A DNA stretch of 64,000 nt. Source: Acetobacter estunensis (GTDB lineage: Bacteria > Pseudomonadota > Alphaproteobacteria > Acetobacterales > Acetobacteraceae). The position numbers and the translations under genes are program-made. The DNA is taken from contig NZ_JAHRDV010000003.1 in assembly GCF_019083805.1 (NCBI RefSeq), forward strand, positions 124,001-188,000, given 5' to 3'. Positions 43,961-55,698 of this stretch are shown one piece after another (within the stretch, counting starts at the first letter, position 1; each line of letters begins with the position of its first letter). A model generated the notes under the pieces. The model worked only from the letters and a program-made list of their open reading frames with translations, was not told the DNA's origin and made no database searches.

Positions 43961-45253
43961 ATGAAACGTCTGGACAGCCGCACGCCGGAGTTCGAGGCCA
44001 GCTTTACCGCCCTGCTCGCGGACCGCGAGACCGAAAGCGGACGGGTGGACGCCCCGGTCGCCGCCATTCTTGAAGCCGTGCGTACGCGGGGCGATGAAGC
44101 CATCTGCGAGTTCACCGCCCGCTTCGACCGCATGGAACTGACACCTGACCGGCTTGCCATCCCGTCCGCCGAAGTGGACGCCGCCATTGCACAGGTGCCC
44201 CGCGATCAGATCGATGCGCTGGAAGTCGCGGCCACCCGCATCGAGGCCTTTCATCGCGCCCAGCTCCCCACGGACATGGAATTCACCGACGCAGACGGCG
44301 TGACGCTCGGTCAACGCTGGACCTCTCTCGACGCCGTGGGGCTGTACGTGCCGGGCGGCAAGGCGGCTTACCCCTCCTCGGTGCTGATGAACGCCATTCC
44401 CGCCCATGTCGCAGGCGTGGAGCGGCTGGCCATGTGCGTGCCGACCCCCGATGGCATCCTCAACCCGCTGGTGCTTGCGGCCGCCCGCCGTTCAGGTGTG
44501 ACCGAAATATACCGTATCGGCGGCGCGCAGGCCGTAGGTGCTATGGCCTATGGCACGAAAACAATCCGTCCGGTGGACCGCATCGTCGGTCCCGGCAACG
44601 CCTATGTGGCGGAAGCCAAGCGGCAGGTATTCGGTCGCGTGGGGATCGACAGCATCGCAGGGCCGTCCGAAGTGGTGGTGGTGGCCGACGCCAACAATGA
44701 TCCGCGACTCGTGGCCCTCGATCTGCTTGCACAGGCCGAGCACGATGAACTGGCGCAGGCCATCCTCATCACCAATGACGCCTCCTTCGCCGATCGTGTG
44801 GCCGAAGCCGTTGCCCGCGAACTGGAAATGCTGACACGCCGGGTCATTGCCTCAGCAAGCTGGCGTGATTTCGGTGCGATCATCCTCGTTCCCAACTGGG
44901 ACGAGGCGGCGCGTCTGGTGGACCGTATTGCCCCGGAACATCTGGAACTGATGGTGGACGACCCACGCGCCCTCTTTGCCAAGACAAAACACGCAGGCGC
45001 GGCCTTCCTCGGACGGTTCTGCCCCGAAGCCGTGGGAGACTACATCGGCGGTCCGAACCATGTGCTGCCGACATCGCGCACGGCGCGGTTCGCCTCCGGT
45101 CTGTCTGTCTATGATTTTCTCAAACGTACGACGTTCATCGCCGCCGATAAAACTGCGCTGGAACGCATCGGTCCCGCAGGCGTCACACTCGCTCAGGCCG
45201 AAGGGCTGGAAGCCCACGCGCTCAGCATTTCGGCCCGGCTGGACAAACGCTGA
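43961..45253 (+). CDS. hisD: Histidinol dehydrogenase
   Basis: A 430-residue zinc-dependent NAD enzyme that makes the last two oxidations of histidine synthesis. ATG 43961 follows AGAGAACAG. Landmarks are VGLYVPGGKAAYPSSVLMNAIPAHVAGV, IYRIGGAQAVGAMAYGT, VDRIVGPGNAYVAEAKRQVFG, GIDSIAGPSEVVVVAD, AQAEHDELAQA (Zn His), IAPEHLELM and GDYIGGPNHVLPT. Length and residues are normal. It is the second gene of a hisG-hisD pair and precedes infA. Confidence 0.97.
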   Translation: MKRLDSRTPEFEASFTALLADRETESGRVDAPVAAILEAVRTRGDEAICEFTARFDRMELTPDRLAIPSAEVDAAIAQVPRDQIDALEVAATRIEAFHRAQLPTDMEFTDADGVTLGQRWTSLDAVGLYVPGGKAAYPSSVLMNAIPAHVAGVERLAMCVPTPDGILNPLVLAAARRSGVTEIYRIGGAQAVGAMAYGTKTIRPVDRIVGPGNAYVAEAKRQVFGRVGIDSIAGPSEVVVVADANNDPRLVALDLLAQAEHDELAQAILITNDASFADRVAEAVARELEMLTRRVIASASWRDFGAIILVPNWDEAARLVDRIAPEHLELMVDDPRALFAKTKHAGAAFLGRFCPEAVGDYIGGPNHVLPTSRTARFASGLSVYDFLKRTTFIAADKTALERIGPAGVTLAQAEGLEAHALSISARLDKR

Positions 45254-45279
45254 GGCGCGGCCGCGCAACCTAAACTTGA

Positions 45280-45298
45280 CCGCGGCCCCGTGCCGCGG
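45280..45298. other. GC-rich hairpin between hisD and infA
   Basis: CCGCGGC (45280-45286) pairs with GCCGCGG (45292-45298) around a five-base loop, 64 bases before infA. There is no T tract, so it may be an mRNA structure at the end of the his transcript or in the infA leader rather than a typical terminator. Confidence 0.35.
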
Positions 45299-45361
45299 CC
45301 ATAACCCCGACCTTGCATTTCCCCAGATGGGACAGGAAACACAGAATGAGTGGAAGCCAGA

Positions 45362-45580
45362 ATGTCTAAAGAGGACATGATCGAGTTCAGCGGAACCGTC
45401 ACGGAGCTGCTGCCCAACGCCATGTTCCGCGTCAAGCTCGACAACGAGCACATGATCCTTGCCCACACGAGCGGAAAGATGCGCAAGAACCGCATCCGCG
45501 TGCTGGCCGGTGACCGTGTGAGCGTAGAGATGACGCCTTATGACCTGACGAAGGGTCGCATCACCTTCCGCTTCAAGTAA
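45362..45580 (+). CDS. infA: Translation initiation factor IF-1
   Basis: A 72-residue S1-fold protein of the 30S initiation complex. The sequence [50 protein letters not shown] and [16 protein letters not shown] is nearly invariant in proteobacteria. ATG 45362 (GGAAG upstream) is preferred over the in-frame GTG at 45350. The maf gene begins six bases after the stop. Confidence 0.98.
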   Translation: MSKEDMIEFSGTVTELLPNAMFRVKLDNEHMILAHTSGKMRKNRIRVLAGDRVSVEMTPYDLTKGRITFRFK

Positions 45581-45586
45581 GCCTGC

Positions 45587-46225
45587 GTGACGGGAACACC
45601 CGCTCACCCGGAGACAGAGTCGAGTCGCGTGCGCCCTGCGCTCGTGCTCGCCTCCGCGTCTCCCCGCCGTCTGGCTCTGCTTGCCCAGATCGGACTGACG
45701 CCTGACCGCATCGACGCGCCCGACCTCGATGAAACGCCCGCGCCGCGTGAATTGCCGCGTCCCTACGCCGAGCGTCTCGCTTGCGCCAAGGCCGAGATCG
45801 TCGCCACGCGCACATCCGATCCCGCTCTCATTCTCGGGGCCGATACCGTTGTGGCGCTCGGGCGACGCATTCTTCCCAAAGCCACCGACCGCGCAACAGC
45901 GGAACGCTGCCTTCGACTGCTTTCAGGTCGTCGTCACACTGTCATCACGGCTGTGGCCGTTCGTCCCTCTGCCGCATGGCCGGACGGACGATGCGGTCTG
46001 CGCGTGGTCGAGACCGCTGTGGCGTTTTCACGCCTGACCGATGCCCAGATCACAGCCTTGCTGGACGGTGGAGATTGGGAAGGCAAGGCGGGCGGCTACG
46101 CGCTGCAGGGACAGGCCGCCGCCTGCATCCGCTTCGTGTCCGGCAGCCCCTCAGCCGTTATCGGCCTGCCCCTGTTTGAGACAGCTCAGCTTCTGCGCGG
46201 TCAGAAAGGGGCATGGTTGCCGTGA
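45587..46225 (+). CDS. maf: Maf family nucleotide pyrophosphatase
   Basis: A 212-residue cytoplasmic nucleoside triphosphate pyrophosphatase that removes non-canonical nucleotides. It starts with GTG at 45587. Family motifs are ALVLASASPRRLALLAQIGL, PYAERLACAKAE, LILGADTVVALGRRILPKA and GKAGGYALQGQAAACIRFVSGSPSAVIGLPLFET. The stop overlaps the next gene by 13 bases, giving a coupled infA-maf-RNase E/G-like-yacG order common in alphaproteobacteria. Confidence 0.95.
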   Translation: MTGTPAHPETESSRVRPALVLASASPRRLALLAQIGLTPDRIDAPDLDETPAPRELPRPYAERLACAKAEIVATRTSDPALILGADTVVALGRRILPKATDRATAERCLRLLSGRRHTVITAVAVRPSAAWPDGRCGLRVVETAVAFSRLTDAQITALLDGGDWEGKAGGYALQGQAAACIRFVSGSPSAVIGLPLFETAQLLRGQKGAWLP

Positions 46226-47337
46226 CGGACGCTGCCCTGCGGGTGGCCTGTTCACCGGGACTGGCCCGGATCGCCGTTTTCGAAAATGGCACTCTGAAAG
46301 ATTTTGGTCTGTGGATACCGGGAAAACCGGATCTGCTGGGCGCCGTTTTCCGAGGCCGCGTCGGCAAACTGGCGCCCACTCTTGGCGGCGCATTCATCGC
46401 GCTCCCCGGTTTTGGCAGCGATGGCTTCCTGTCCCTGAAAGAACATCACCCTCCACTGTGCGAAGGCGAAGCCATCACCGTGCGCGTGACTCGCGCGCCC
46501 ATGGGGAACAAAGGGCCACGCCTGAGTCTTGCCCGCGAGATGCCTGCGGCCTCTCCGGGACTTCTGAAACCCGGTCCTTCGGCTCTGGAAGAAATGGCAC
46601 AGCGCTGGACGGGTGACATCCTGATCGACACGCCGACTTTTGCTGCCCGTGTACCAAGCCGCTTACGGGAACGTGTCCGCATCGTCCCGCAAACATGGGA
46701 TGAGGACATTGCGGACGCCGTAGATGCCCTGAGCGTTCCCGATGTCTCCCTGCCCGGCGGCATGGCGGCCACCATCACGCCCACGCCAGCGCTGGTGGCC
46801 ATCGACATGGACAGCGGCACGGCAGCGAACGCCTCGCTCCCGAAGCAGACGGCGCAGTTCGCTCTCAACCGCGACGCCCTGCCTGCGATCGTGCGCCAGA
46901 TTGTTCTGCGCAATCTTTCGGGCGCGATCCTGATCGACCCGGCCGGTCTGTCCACCCGCAAACGACAGGCGCTCCGCGATTGCGTGGACAAAGCGCTGGA
47001 AGCCGACCCTCTTCGTGCGCGATGCCTCGGCATCACGGCGCTTGGTCTGATTGAAATCGTGCGTGCTCGCACTCACGCGCCTCTGCACGAAGAGCTGGCC
47101 AGCCCGCACGGACGCGCTTTGGCTGCCCTGCGGGAAGTCGCTGCACACTGCGCGGGTCAATCCGGGCTGCGCCCCGTTCTGAAAGCCGGCACAACACTTG
47201 CTCGAGCGCTGGAAGAGGATCCGCTGGCGGTGAACGACGTCACTGTATGGTGTGAACATCCGCTAACGATCATCAGCGATCCTTCGCTGCCACCGTTGTC
47301 ATGGAACCTTGTCGAGGGACGATCCGCACGTGACTGA
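46213..47337 (+). CDS. RNase E/G-like protein (short form)
   Basis: A 374-residue protein similar to the catalytic half of RNase E/G. AAAGGGG precedes ATG 46213. The N-terminal S1-like part has LLGAVFRGRVGKLAPTLGGAFIALPGFGSDGFL. The DNase I-like part has the metal-ligand region ALVAIDMDSG and a second ILIDPAGLSTRKRQAL, matching the positions of the two catalytic aspartates of E. coli RNase E. The zinc-link CPxC motif that tetramerises RNase E/G is missing, as in other short alphaproteobacterial members, and the protein is about 100 residues shorter than RNase G. It may process RNA as a monomer or dimer. Confidence 0.85.
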   Translation: MVAVTDAALRVACSPGLARIAVFENGTLKDFGLWIPGKPDLLGAVFRGRVGKLAPTLGGAFIALPGFGSDGFLSLKEHHPPLCEGEAITVRVTRAPMGNKGPRLSLAREMPAASPGLLKPGPSALEEMAQRWTGDILIDTPTFAARVPSRLRERVRIVPQTWDEDIADAVDALSVPDVSLPGGMAATITPTPALVAIDMDSGTAANASLPKQTAQFALNRDALPAIVRQIVLRNLSGAILIDPAGLSTRKRQALRDCVDKALEADPLRARCLGITALGLIEIVRARTHAPLHEELASPHGRALAALREVAAHCAGQSGLRPVLKAGTTLARALEEDPLAVNDVTVWCEHPLTIISDPSLPPLSWNLVEGRSARD

Positions 47338-47515
47338 ACAGACCCGTTGCCCCATCTGCGGCAAGCCGAGCGCGCCCGCTTTTCGCCCTTTCTGCTCACG
47401 ACGCTGCGCCGACGTGGATCTGGGACGCTGGTTTTCTGGCGATTACCGCGTGCCGGAACCGATTGCTGACAAAGAGGACGAAAAATCTCGCAAAGATGAC
47501 GATCTGCTGTCTTGA
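47330..47515 (+). CDS. yacG: YacG-type zinc protein (DNA gyrase inhibitor family)
   Basis: A 61-residue protein. GTG 47330 overlaps the upstream stop by eight bases and puts the first zinc cysteines near the N-terminus: CPICGK, then FCSRRCADVDLGRWFSGDYRVPE. The four-Cys site and DLGRWF motif are typical of YacG, which inhibits gyrase in E. coli. The acidic/basic tail is normal. Last gene of the infA-maf cluster, 66 bases before tRNA-Phe. Confidence 0.93.
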   Translation: MTEQTRCPICGKPSAPAFRPFCSRRCADVDLGRWFSGDYRVPEPIADKEDEKSRKDDDLLS

Positions 47516-47581
47516 TCTTCGCCGTCTGTCGGGTTAAACGCCTTTTCATGCCTGACGGGGATACGTCCCCTTCAGCACGGT

Positions 47582-47657
47582 GCCCAAGTAGCTCAGTTGG
47601 TAGAGCATGCGACTGAAAATCGCAGTGTCACTGGTTCGATCCCGGTCTTGGGCACCA
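47582..47657 (+). tRNA. tRNA-Phe (anticodon GAA)
   Basis: A full cloverleaf of 76 bases with encoded CCA. The acceptor stem GCCCAAG pairs with CTTGGGC, the D arm has GCTCAGTTGGTAGAGC, the anticodon arm TGCGA-CTGAAAA-TCGCA carries GAA, and the T arm is ACTGG-TTCGATC-CCGGT. The discriminator is A. Downstream DNA becomes AT-rich at once. Confidence 0.98.
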
Positions 47658-47769
47658 TTCCAAATAAGTTTATCAAAAACTTAGTCCTCAGATTGCTCTC
47701 CTCTTAGAAAAAGCAACGCAGTATTTTCTACTGAAACAGTATTGCCTTGAGTTCTCAAAAGAGTATCTC

Positions 47770-48273
47770 TCAAGCTGATGTCCGATACGAAGAGACATTC
47801 TTTTTGTCCTCCGTTGTGTTCGAAAACAGTTTTGCAATCAACGCCTCCTTACTGTTTGCCGCTTCTGATTCTCGATCCATTCCAAGTGACACAGACAACG
47901 GTGTCTGACTGCTATTAACGGAGGTTCCGGCCGCTGTATAAAGCGAGACAGACGATGATGTGACATCGTACTGAAAGCCGTCCTTCAAGGTAATAGCGCC
48001 TTTAATCTGGGGCGCAGGTATTCCATTAATAATTGTTCCTGCTGGTTCAGGAATATATTTGTTGCCTTTTGGAATAAGAACGACTGGACCAGACTTATAT
48101 ATAGCTGATGCTGCCTTTGATGACAGGTCAAGTATCGTTGATGCACCAGCGCCAGATTCCGATTTTACTGACTCACTCGTCGTTGCCGACAGGCTGACTT
48201 CCGGCTTGATTTGGCCTAAATCGATAGATAGCTCCAGCGAGGCTATTGCGCCTGAAAAATCAATATCCATCAT
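47770..48273 (-). CDS. Hypothetical protein (about 167 aa), AT-rich
   Basis: I do not recognise this family. The start is either 48273 or 48270 (adjacent ATGs, GGAG upstream); the frame continues to 48312. The protein begins MDIDFSGAIASLELSIDLGQIKPEV, is rich in Ser/Thr/Ala, and lacks a signal peptide or membrane segment. The middle has SGPVVLIPKGNKYIPEP and KGAITLKDGFQYDVTSSS, suggesting beta-strands. The base composition is clearly lower in GC than its neighbours, as expected for acquired DNA. The ORF could be real or a remnant. Confidence 0.5.
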   Translation of the reverse strand: MMDIDFSGAIASLELSIDLGQIKPEVSLSATTSESVKSESGAGASTILDLSSKAASAIYKSGPVVLIPKGNKYIPEPAGTIINGIPAPQIKGAITLKDGFQYDVTSSSVSLYTAAGTSVNSSQTPLSVSLGMDRESEAANSKEALIAKLFSNTTEDKKNVSSYRTSA

Positions 48274-48787
48274 ACATCTCCGATCAATCCCGCAACTTTT
48301 CAAGGAAACCACAGAACGTCGGCCACTGCGGGATTTTCATATTTTCGACAAACACTCTCCAAACTATTAATGCTTTCCGTAAATATTCACACGAAAACCA
48401 AATATATGTTATATATCAATGGGATATCACACCAATCCAACACACAATGCAAATAAACATAATTTTACGAAATACAACAAAAACGATTTAAAGTATAAAT
48501 AGAGATGTTAGAATGAATTTTTAATATAAAAATAATATCGCCACAACATCACTCTCTACCATCAGCATATGAATGAAGAGATCTTATCTCATGGTAACAT
48601 CTCTGCATTCTTTCGATTCTACGAATATATTTTCGATAAGGTTGCACTTTTGTGCAGATACGAAGTGTTTAAACCTCACAACCTCCTGATAGCGCGCCCC
48701 ATGTACTGCGCAATGCGGATTTTCAGGTGCACTCACGACCAATAGCAATCGCCTCGCTCATGAGCGGACGCAGCCACAAAACGCAGC
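48274..48787. other. AT-rich non-coding stretch downstream of tRNA-Phe
   Basis: About 514 bases of strongly AT-rich DNA with stops in all frames and no recognisable gene or repeat. It lies in the interval between tRNA-Phe and gyrB that also carries two unrecognised ORFs. No integrase gene or copy of the tRNA 3' end was found in it. Confidence 0.5.
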
Positions 48788-49162
48788 TCATTCCGTCAAC
48801 GCCCGAAACCGTGCAAACTCAGGCTGGCCGCTGAACAGAAACAGCATGTAGTAATCAAGATAATGCCGCCGGTTCCGCGCTACTTTCGTATAGAACGGAT
48901 ATACATCGTAGGGTCCGAGTAAACCCGGCGGTTGCGGATCGCTCTCCAGAATACATTTCGCACGAAACAGCGGCACATAGGTTGCCGCACTGTCGTCGTC
49001 GCGCCTGCGGACATGAAAAAGATTTTTCCGAAAATTCTTCAACTTGTCCGGCAGGACAAAGACAATTCCCTTCTCGATAAACGGCCGAGGGAATGTCTCG
49101 GGGCGCATGTAACGCACACTGTCCGGCATGTCGCAGAAATACGGGTGATCCAGAACGATCAC
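48788..49162 (-). CDS. Hypothetical protein (124 aa)
   Basis: I do not recognise this family. The frame opens with GTG at 49162 (MIVLDHPYFCDMPDSVRYM), with an alternative ATG at 49129. It is rich in Phe, Tyr, Arg and Pro (FPRPFIEKGIVFVLPDKLKNF, PFYTKVARNRRHYLDYYML) with no signal peptide. The GC content is closer to the genome norm than that of its neighbour at 47770. It lies 69 bases downstream of gyrB on the same strand and may be cotranscribed with it. Confidence 0.5.
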   Translation of the reverse strand: MIVLDHPYFCDMPDSVRYMRPETFPRPFIEKGIVFVLPDKLKNFRKNLFHVRRRDDDSAATYVPLFRAKCILESDPQPPGLLGPYDVYPFYTKVARNRRHYLDYYMLFLFSGQPEFARFRALTE

Positions 49163-49231
49163 GAAGACACTCCGGCTATAGGCAGGCCGCCTCCCGCCGC
49201 ACCTGAAAAGATACGGCGGAAGACATGATCC

Positions 49232-51718
<2,487 letters not shown>

Positions 51719-51805
51719 TTATAGCCGCTCGGAAGGCTGCGGACCAGCAGACACAGCCCATAGTTGCCGGATGAAACGGAACTTTCGCTCTCGTTACGCG
51801 CGACA

Positions 51806-52942
51806 TCACTCTTCCTTAAGCCGTCCATCTTCCAGATGCACGAAAGCCGCCCGGTTCTCCAAAGGTGCAAACGGCTCACGATCCGTACCTGTGAGCAATA
51901 CGGGTGTTGAGAAATCGAGCAATGTTTCCAGCAACGCTTCACGACGGCGCGTATCCAGATGCACCAGCGGTTCATCCAGCAACAGCATAGGCGGCACATG
52001 CCCGCCCGCCCCCATAAGCCGAGCATGCGCAAGAATGATCCCGATCAGCAGGGTTTTCTGTTGTCCCGTGCTCGCTTCCGCCGCGTTGCGACCTGTCTCA
52101 CAGTCATGCAGGGCAAAATCGGTGCGATTGGCGCCCAGCGTCGCCAGCCCACGTGCACGGTCCAGCGCCCGGTTCGCGCGCAACTGCTGACGCAGCCAGT
52201 CTTCCACTGCAAGAGCTGGCTCTTCCTCCAGCCGTTGCGCGATGGCGCAGACCAGCGAGAGTTCAGCGGATGGAAACGCTCCACGCGGATCCGCGCCCGT
52301 CCTGTTGAGCTGCGCCACCAGATCGCGCCGTGCCGCCACCACCGCGACACCGTGCCGGGCCATCGCGTCTTCGATGGCCGCCAGCCATATGTCATCCACC
52401 TGCCCCACACCCAGCATCTTGTTCCGCTGGGCCGTGGCGCGTTCGCAGGCGGCAAGCTCGCGCGCGTGATGCGGCGTCATCGAGACCACCAGTCGATCGA
52501 GGAATCGCCGCCGACCGCTCGTGCTTTCTCCGAACAACCGGTCCATCTGGGGCGTGAGCCATACGGCCGAAAGATACTCCGCTATCGCTCCGCGTCCGCG
52601 CAGGGCAACCCCGTCAAGCAGGAACCGCCGCGCGCCGCCATCGCGTCCCGCTTCCATACCGGTGGCCACTTCGAAAGAACCATTCGTGTCGCTGAATTTT
52701 GCGGTAACGCCCCAACCGCCCGCACTTGCAGGCGTCCCATCCGGTGCATGCAGGGGAAGATCGGCATTCCGCGCCCCCCGCAACCCACGACCGGGCACGA
52801 GAAGAGACAATCCCTCAAGAAGGTTGGTCTTGCCGCTGCCATTGTCGCCGGTGATGACAATGGGTGAACGCGAAGGCTCCCACACCAAACGGGTGTAGTT
52901 GCGAAAATCCGTAAGAACGAGGCGCTGAAGTCGCGTCATCAT
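51806..52942 (-). CDS. recF: DNA replication/repair protein RecF
   Basis: A 378-residue SMC-like ATPase that helps load RecA at gaps. It starts MMTRLQRLVLTDFRNYTRLVWEP and has Walker A ITGDNGSGKTNLLEGLSLL, the RecF pattern FGESTSGRRRFLDRLVVSM, signature STGQQKTLLIGIILAHARL and Walker B MLLLDEPLVHLD. The gene lies 34 bases after dnaN on the same strand, the classic order. Confidence 0.97.
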   Translation of the reverse strand: MMTRLQRLVLTDFRNYTRLVWEPSRSPIVITGDNGSGKTNLLEGLSLLVPGRGLRGARNADLPLHAPDGTPASAGGWGVTAKFSDTNGSFEVATGMEAGRDGGARRFLLDGVALRGRGAIAEYLSAVWLTPQMDRLFGESTSGRRRFLDRLVVSMTPHHARELAACERATAQRNKMLGVGQVDDIWLAAIEDAMARHGVAVVAARRDLVAQLNRTGADPRGAFPSAELSLVCAIAQRLEEEPALAVEDWLRQQLRANRALDRARGLATLGANRTDFALHDCETGRNAAEASTGQQKTLLIGIILAHARLMGAGGHVPPMLLLDEPLVHLDTRRREALLETLLDFSTPVLLTGTDREPFAPLENRAAFVHLEDGRLKEE

Positions 52943-52976
52943 GAGGGCCGGGACAACCGCCCCGGCCTGCGCGATC

Positions 52977-54101
52977 TCAGACGCGCATCGGCATCAGAAC
53001 ATAGAGCGCAGACGGGCTGTCCACGTCCCGCACAATGGTGGGTGCGGAACTGTCGGCAAAGACGAACTCCACTTCCTTGGCGACCTGATCGGTGATGTCG
53101 TTAAGATAACGCGCCTGAAAGCCGATCTCCATGTCATCACCGTCATAGGTCACGCGGTTATCGTCGAGTTCTTCTTTCGCGGTCCCCTGATCCGAACTGG
53201 AGGCCGACAGCACGAGGAGGTCACGGGAAAGGGCCAGTTTGACCGGACGCGAGCGCTCCTGACTGATGGCCGCCACACGTGCCACGGCATCGGAGAAATC
53301 CTTCTTGCCGACGCGCAGGGTGCGATCGTTTCCTGCCGGGATGACGCGCTGGTATTCAGGGAATGTGCCGTCGATCAGCTTGGACGTGAGCGTGATGGAC
53401 CCGACCGTAAACTGGATGCGTGTGTCCGATACGGCCACCTCCACTTCTTCAGGCGCCTCATCGAGCAGCTTGCGCACCTCGCCTACGGTCTTGCGCGGGA
53501 TGATCACACCCGGCATCCCCGCAGCACCCGCCGGCAATTCGGTTTCCACGCGCGCAAGGCGATGACCATCGGTCGCAACCGCGCGCAGCAGGCCGCCAGC
53601 ATCACCTTCCGCAACATGCATGTAAATGCCGTTGAGGTAGTAGCGCGTCTCTTCCGTGGAGATGGCAAAGCGCGAGCGGTCGATCAGCGATTTCAGCACA
53701 GCGCTGTTGAGGCGGAACTGATGTGGCAGATCGCCCGCAATCATCGAAGGAAAATCATCCACTGAAAGCGCGTTCAGTCGCGTCGTGTAACGTCCAGCCC
53801 TGAGATCGAGCTGTGCATCAGCCCCCGGATGGCTCAGCTCCACTTCCACCCCGTCGGGCAGCTTGCGCACGATTTCATAGAGCACGGCTGCAGGTGCCGT
53901 GGCGGCGCCCGGTGTGTCGATCGTAGCGGGCACTTCCTCGACAATGGCGATTTCCATGTCGGTGGCCGTGAGCGACAGACGACCGTTGCTCGTGTCGATG
54001 AGCACATTGGCGAGGATGGGGATGGTGTTCCGCTTCTCGGCAACGCTCTGAATGTGCGCGAGAGCCTTGAGCAGCGTGGCGCGATCGGCCGTGAACTTCA
54101 T
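52977..54101 (-). CDS. dnaN: DNA polymerase III beta clamp
   Basis: A 374-residue sliding clamp. ATG 54101 follows AAGGAACAGG and gives the standard MKFTADRATLLKALAHIQSVAEKRNTIPILANVLI; the in-frame start at 54137 adds unrelated residues. The three clamp domains are present, with FAISTEETRYYLNGIYMHV and ATDGHRLARVETELP in the middle domain, and the C-terminal LYVLMPMRV typical for the family. Located 133 bases downstream of dnaA. Confidence 0.98.
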   Translation of the reverse strand: MKFTADRATLLKALAHIQSVAEKRNTIPILANVLIDTSNGRLSLTATDMEIAIVEEVPATIDTPGAATAPAAVLYEIVRKLPDGVEVELSHPGADAQLDLRAGRYTTRLNALSVDDFPSMIAGDLPHQFRLNSAVLKSLIDRSRFAISTEETRYYLNGIYMHVAEGDAGGLLRAVATDGHRLARVETELPAGAAGMPGVIIPRKTVGEVRKLLDEAPEEVEVAVSDTRIQFTVGSITLTSKLIDGTFPEYQRVIPAGNDRTLRVGKKDFSDAVARVAAISQERSRPVKLALSRDLLVLSASSSDQGTAKEELDDNRVTYDGDDMEIGFQARYLNDITDQVAKEVEFVFADSSAPTIVRDVDSPSALYVLMPMRV

Positions 54102-54234
54102 CGACACCTGTTCCTTCGTGGGGTGCATTCTGCGCACCGTGTGGACGCCATATGCGCCCCTGAAATCGGGTGATGCAGTTTAGGGAAGCGGGAGTCGCGC
54201 GACAAGGGCCGCACCATGATTTCGCCCGTTTTCC

Positions 54235-55698
54235 TCAGCTTTCCAGCATCCGACGCAGAAGCTCCACATCCTCGGCGAAAGCCCCGTCCCGCTCCATCAG
54301 TTCCTGCACACGCGAGACGGCGTGCATGACGGTGGTGTGGTCGCGGTTGCCGAATTTGCGTCCGATCTCGGGAAGGGAGCGGCTGGTCAACTGCTTGGCC
54401 AGATACATCGCGACCTGCCGGGGCCGGGCCACGGCACGAGCGCGGCGGGCCGAAGACATATCCGTCAGACGGATGTTCCAGTGTTCGGCAACCTTGCGCT
54501 GGATTTCCTCAATCGTCACGCGCCGGTCATGCGCCTTGAGAATGTCGTGGAGAACGTCCTGCGTGGACTCCAGCGTGATGGGGCGTCCGAACAGATTAGC
54601 GTGCGCGATCAGGCGGTTGAGCGCCCCCTCCAGTTCACGAACATTGGAAGTGATCTTGTGAGCGAGGAACTCCAGCACCTTTCCCGGCACGTGCACGCCC
54701 GACGCCGTGGCCTTCGCTTCCAGAATGGAGATACGCAGCTCGAATGTCGTGGCGTGAATATCGGCCACCATGCCGCAACCAAGGCGGGTGCGTAGACGAT
54801 CTTCAAGCCCCGAGAGATCGGAAGGCGACTTGTCAGCCGACACCACGATCTGACGCCCCGCGTCCACAAGGGCATTGAACGTGTGGAAAAACTCTTCCTG
54901 CGTGTTGTCTTTACCAATGAGAAACTGAAGATCGTCGATCATCAGGACATCCACGGAACGCAGATGGTCTTTGAACTCCACTGTGGACTGAGAACGGATG
55001 GCGGCGATGAAGCGGTACATGAACTTCTCGGCGGACATGTAGGCCACCGAAATGCCCCCATTGCGCATCAGTTCCGCGCCGATCGCGTGCATCAGATGCG
55101 TCTTGCCCAGCCCGACGCCACCGTAGAGGAACAGCGGATTGAATCCGACGCTGGACGGTTTCTCAGCCACACGCCGTGCGCAGGCATAGGCAAATTCATT
55201 GGGCTTGCCGACAACGAAGGTGTCAAAGGTAAAGCGCGGGTCCAGCGGCACCGCCAGATCGGAACGCATGTCGCTGGCACGATCGGATACGGGTGCCGCG
55301 ACCGGCTCCGGCACAGGAGCACTCTCTGAAGGTTCAGCGTTAACCGGCGCTGCCGGTCTTTCTCCCGGTCGCATGACCTGAAGTTCCACGCGACGAATGG
55401 CCGGGATTTCCTGGTTCCACAATGTGTTGAGTCGATCGCCATACTGCGTACGCACCCAGTCGCGCAGAAAGCGCGTGGGAAGCAGCAGCGTCACCTCATC
55501 TTCTTCAACGGGCCCAAGAACGATCTGCTGGAGCCAGGTGCGATACTCAACGTCACCCACCTCTGTCCGCATCCGCTCGGCAATGCGCGCCCAGGCATCC
55601 GCAAGCAGACCGTTGCCGCCAGATGAAACCGGGGCAATCGGTTCAGCTGCGGCGCGGGCAGAACCTGCTGACATTTCGGAGGAAGGTGGCACCGGCAT
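54235..55698 (-). CDS. dnaA: Chromosomal replication initiator DnaA
   Basis: A 487-residue AAA+ initiator. ATG 55698 follows AGGA by five bases; in-frame starts to 55761 and at 55674 exist. Domain I has WARIAERMRTEVGDVEYRTWLQQI; domain III has Walker A LYGGVGLGKTHLMHAIG, Walker B VLMIDDLQFL and sensor regions (DRLRTRLGCGMVADI); domain IV has ARAVARPRQVAMYLAKQLTSRSLPEIGRKFGNRDHTTVMHAVSRV, the DnaA-box-binding signature. The linker (domain II, about residues 105-150) is Pro/Ala-rich. No DnaA-box cluster was seen next to the gene. Confidence 0.98.
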   Translation of the reverse strand: MPVPPSSEMSAGSARAAAEPIAPVSSGGNGLLADAWARIAERMRTEVGDVEYRTWLQQIVLGPVEEDEVTLLLPTRFLRDWVRTQYGDRLNTLWNQEIPAIRRVELQVMRPGERPAAPVNAEPSESAPVPEPVAAPVSDRASDMRSDLAVPLDPRFTFDTFVVGKPNEFAYACARRVAEKPSSVGFNPLFLYGGVGLGKTHLMHAIGAELMRNGGISVAYMSAEKFMYRFIAAIRSQSTVEFKDHLRSVDVLMIDDLQFLIGKDNTQEEFFHTFNALVDAGRQIVVSADKSPSDLSGLEDRLRTRLGCGMVADIHATTFELRISILEAKATASGVHVPGKVLEFLAHKITSNVRELEGALNRLIAHANLFGRPITLESTQDVLHDILKAHDRRVTIEEIQRKVAEHWNIRLTDMSSARRARAVARPRQVAMYLAKQLTSRSLPEIGRKFGNRDHTTVMHAVSRVQELMERDGAFAEDVELLRRMLES

